Shown here piece by piece: positions 61,503-64,000 of a DNA stretch of 64,000 nt (its first letter is position 1; each line of letters opens with the position of its first letter). The notes under the pieces are model-generated. The model was given only the letters and a program-made list of their open reading frames with translations. It made no database searches and was not told the DNA's origin. The stretch covers positions 2,139,501 to 2,203,500 of the forward strand of contig NZ_CP060695.1 in assembly GCF_014352875.1 (NCBI RefSeq), written 5' to 3'. The translations under genes and the position numbers were made by a program. The stretch comes from Polaribacter pectinis. Lineage in GTDB: Bacteria; Bacteroidota; Bacteroidia; Flavobacteriales; Flavobacteriaceae.

Positions 61503-64000
61503 TTAATTCTTTTTCTTTTCTAAACTTTTTATAACAGCTTCTTCTTGCTTTTTCCCTTTTTCTTCAGCAGCTTTTTTATCGGCTTTCAGTTTATCATCTT
61601 TATCTTTTTCAGACTTTAAAATAGAGTTCCAAAGTTCCTTAAACTCATTAAATTCTTTGGTAAAAATTAAAGCAATTCCGCTAACTATTGTTTGTCCATC
61701 TATTACATTTTCGAACTCGCTTTTTCTAAAACCTTTTATTCTGTATCTGCCGTCTTCAGTAATTTTATATTCTAAACTTACATTACCTATTAATGGTGTT
61801 TTTTCTCCGTTTGCACTACTACCTTGTATATCTACTTCACTACCTACTCTAACAATTAACCTGTCTTTAAATAGTTTTTTTTGTGCAGCTATATCTAGTT
61901 GAGTTCTGTCTGTTGGAGCTTCTCCTTGATAGTCTGTAAAACTATTTAAACCGAAATCTAATTCTAACCCAGAGCCACCTAAAATTTTATCAGAAAAAGC
62001 ATTTAATTGCCCAGAAACTGCATCATTTAAATTGTCTCTTGCAATGGTAGCAAAACCTCCAGAACTTCCATCGCTACCAGAATCTGGGTAGAACCTATTT
62101 AAAACTAACAATGAGAAAACTTGTCTATTTAACTCATCTTCTTGTTGGTTTACTTGTTGAACTCGTCCATAAACTTGCCCACCAATTGCACCTCTGTCAT
62201 TTTCTGGCATATCTAAATTAAAAGATATTTTGGGCTGTAACAATTCTCCATCAATATTCAAGTACACATTAAATGGTAACACTTGTTTGTATTTATTTTT
62301 TACGGATGAATCTTCTCCAGAAATTTGCGAAGCCATTAAAGATGAAGCAGAAGTTTCTAATTGATAAATTGCTCTTATATCTAATTTTGCATCGAAAGGA
62401 TCCCCAGCCCAAGAAATACGACTTCCTGAAGCTAGTAAAAATTTTCTGTTTACTAAATTGTATAAATTGAGTTCGTAATGTCCATCAGAAATTTGGTAAA
62501 CTCCTGTTAAAGACAAACGCCCATTAGGAAACATTGTAAAAATAAAATCTCCTTCTCCAGAAACTTTAAAATTATCTCCAGTATCTTTATTTATAATTAT
62601 GTTAACAACAGCTTCTTTACCAATTTTTAATTGACTTTTAATATCGAAACCAGTAATTATAGCTTCTTGTTCTTCTGTTTGTGTTAGAATTGCGTTTGGA
62701 TTCTTTCTATTTACAAATTTTACAACTCCATCTCTCTCTTCTACATTAGCATAAGTAGAGGGCATTACATAGTTTACATCTGTATCTGCACCCAATGTAA
62801 TTTTGGCATTTAATTTTGGCACTTGTAAATCTCCAGTTAATTTTGCATTAGCATTAAAAGAAGCTTTACCATACAATGAAGGGTTGTCTTCTTTAGTTGC
62901 ATTTAGCACTCTAAAATTATTTGCTTTTAAATCTAGGTTGAAAGTTGGATTTATAAAACTTTTTGTATTGATTTTTCCTGAAAGTATTAGTGGATTCTTT
63001 TTAGCATCTAAAATGGTAAAATTAGACATTGTTAAACCACTATTATCGATGTTTAAAGTCTCGTCTTTTAATGTAAATTTTGTATTTAATTTAGTAATAT
63101 TAAAATCTGCATTGGTAAACTTTAAATTTCCTTTATATTTTGGTTCTGCAACTGTACCTGTTACTTTAAATTCTCCTGAAAAACTTCCAGAAGTTTCTTT
63201 TATTTCGCCTAATGAGAGTGTATTTAAAGCTTTCATTTTAAACTCATTAATTATTAAATCTAAGTCTAAATTGGCAACAGTATTACTAACATAATAATCT
63301 CCATTTACATCTAAATCTATATCACCTCCATTTAATTTTGCTTTAAAATCGTATTTGCTATTTCCTAAAGATTTTGCATCTAAAGTTAGTTTACCTAAAG
63401 GAGTTTTTAATACTTTTAGTTGACTAACATTTAAGTCTGCAATAATACCAGTATCTGTAAATGGTTCTTCTAAAACAAAATCTCCATTTAAAATTCCGGT
63501 AGTAATTTCTTGCTTCGGATTTAAATAGTTGAAAACTTCACTTATTTCAAAATTATTATAATTTATTGCAATGTGATTTTTTTTAATATTTGGTAATCTG
63601 TCTGTAATTTCTATTGATTGATTGCCTTTAGTTATTTTAAAATCGGTAAAAGCGAGCTTATTTTTGGTTAGAATTACTTCGTTATTTTCTGGAATATTCC
63701 ATTTTCCACTATTTAAAACCAAGCTATCTTTATCTACAGTAAACCTTAATTTGTTTCTATCTCCAGTAATTTTTGTGTTTACATTCATCAATTTTTCACC
63801 TTGATGAAAACCTAAAAAATTAAGAGACAATTCGTTGTTATTTTGGTTTCCGGTAATTATAGTTTTTGGGATATCTAAAGGACCAGCTGTAATGTTTCTA
63901 AACCCTAAATTAAAGTTGAAATTCTCTTTATCTGTATTCATAGAAAAAGCCAAACTATCTAACTCATTACCGCTATAATTTACATGCGGTGCAGTAATAT
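61503..64000 (-). CDS. tamB: TamB, translocation and assembly module (5' part outside the window)
   Basis: The frame is open to base 64000: before the first in-window start-like codon the frame reads ITAPHVNYSGNELDSLAFSM, so the gene goes on upstream. The visible 830 or so residues are long runs of beta-strand repeats. The C-terminal DUF490/TamB domain includes ADTDVNYVMPSTYANVEERDGVVKF, GQVYGRVQQVNQQEDELNRQVFSLLVLNRF and GLNSFTDYQGEAPTDRTQLDIAAQKKLFKDRL. A Lys/Glu-rich tail ends it. TamB spans the periplasm and works with TamL. Confidence 0.92.
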   Translation of the reverse strand, partial: ITAPHVNYSGNELDSLAFSMNTDKENFNFNLGFRNITAGPLDIPKTIITGNQNNNELSLNFLGFHQGEKLMNVNTKITGDRNKLRFTVDKDSLVLNSGKWNIPENNEVILTKNKLAFTDFKITKGNQSIEITDRLPNIKKNHIAINYNNFEISEVFNYLNPKQEITTGILNGDFVLEEPFTDTGIIADLNVSQLKVLKTPLGKLTLDAKSLGNSKYDFKAKLNGGDIDLDVNGDYYVSNTVANLDLDLIINEFKMKALNTLSLGEIKETSGSFSGEFKVTGTVAEPKYKGNLKFTNADFNITKLNTKFTLKDETLNIDNSGLTMSNFTILDAKKNPLILSGKINTKSFINPTFNLDLKANNFRVLNATKEDNPSLYGKASFNANAKLTGDLQVPKLNAKITLGADTDVNYVMPSTYANVEERDGVVKFVNRKNPNAILTQTEEQEAIITGFDIKSQLKIGKEAVVNIIINKDTGDNFKVSGEGDFIFTMFPNGRLSLTGVYQISDGHYELNLYNLVNRKFLLASGSRISWAGDPFDAKLDIRAIYQLETSASSLMASQISGEDSSVKNKYKQVLPFNVYLNIDGELLQPKISFNLDMPENDRGAIGGQVYGRVQQVNQQEDELNRQVFSLLVLNRFYPDSGSDGSSGGFATIARDNLNDAVSGQLNAFSDKILGGSGLELDFGLNSFTDYQGEAPTDRTQLDIAAQKKLFKDRLIVRVGSEVDIQGSSANGEKTPLIGNVSLEYKITEDGRYRIKGFRKSEFENVIDGQTIVSGIALIFTKEFNEFKELWNSILKSEKDKDDKLKADKKAAEEKGKKQEEAVIKSLEKKKN

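Noticed and set aside
62803..63294. Plus-strand frame of 163 codons opposite tamB
   Set aside because: It lies wholly inside tamB, whose repeats and C-terminal domain are clear, and the translation is a low-complexity Ser/Leu/Phe string without motifs.

Overview
The window comes from a low-GC (about 30%) marine flavobacterium, most likely family Flavobacteriaceae and Polaribacter/Tenacibaculum-like. The main reasons are the complete gldK-gldL-gldM-gldN type IX secretion cluster, TamL (the Bacteroidetes lipoprotein counterpart of TamA), and promoters of the Bacteroidetes form TAnnTTTG with few Shine-Dalgarno sequences. A split metH, a 2-gene two-component system with a TPR sensor kinase, and the local order miaB - sigma54 activator - lptE - TPR - secG - groES - groEL point the same way. 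All functional calls come from reading the sequence; no database search was run.

Region 1 (1-22744) is a continuous sulfur and methionine block. On the minus strand lie metF (cut by the window edge) and the two halves of a cobalamin-dependent methionine synthase behind a SAM-I riboswitch. Next to these is a long sulfate-assimilation operon, read from right to left: DUF2061, cysH, cysD, cysN, ferredoxin-type sulfite reductase, two siroheme genes, a ferredoxin reductase, a [2Fe-2S] ferredoxin, cysE and cysM. It starts at a promoter carrying a palindrome suited to an Rrf2 repressor, and an Rrf2 gene sits beside it. Upstream is a homoserine-to-homocysteine operon (metY, a MetX-aspartokinase-homoserine dehydrogenase fusion, a metZ-like gene) behind a second SAM-I riboswitch. 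Divergent from it is metK, with a SAM-II-like aptamer in its leader. Sulfate is thus taken to sulfide, sulfide to cysteine or homocysteine, and homocysteine to methionine and SAM, with SAM feeding back through RNA.

Region 2 (22871-38850) is mixed housekeeping and envelope: a secreted zinc metalloprotease, a Dus enzyme, an MscS channel with an EEP-family protein, and two tandem Spy-like secreted proteins under near-identical ECF-type promoters. It continues with a gamma carbonic anhydrase, a glucosaminidase-LysM lipoprotein, a PLP deaminase/desulfhydrase, an ABC-F ATPase, a DUF983 protein and a histidine kinase/LuxR regulator pair. Behind the regulator is an unrecognised 49-residue basic ORF. 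A shared motif (TAGGGTAT-N2-ATAC) lies about 32 bp upstream of the -7 boxes of both the kinase and the small ORF.

Region 3 (38878-52360, all minus) holds a FAD oxidoreductase, gldN-gldM-gldL-gldK, an arginase-fold protein whose metal-binding motifs are degenerate, topA, a GH3 lipoprotein and glpK.

Region 4 (52473-64000) holds miaB, a sigma54-type activator, lptE, a TPR protein, secG and groES-groEL on the plus strand, then tamL and tamB (cut by the window edge) on the minus strand. Two paired-hairpin intergenic repeats (243-480 and 53930-54097) and two copies of another dispersed repeat (306-391 and 12352-12430) are present. I saw no tRNA, rRNA, CRISPR, prophage or transposase gene.
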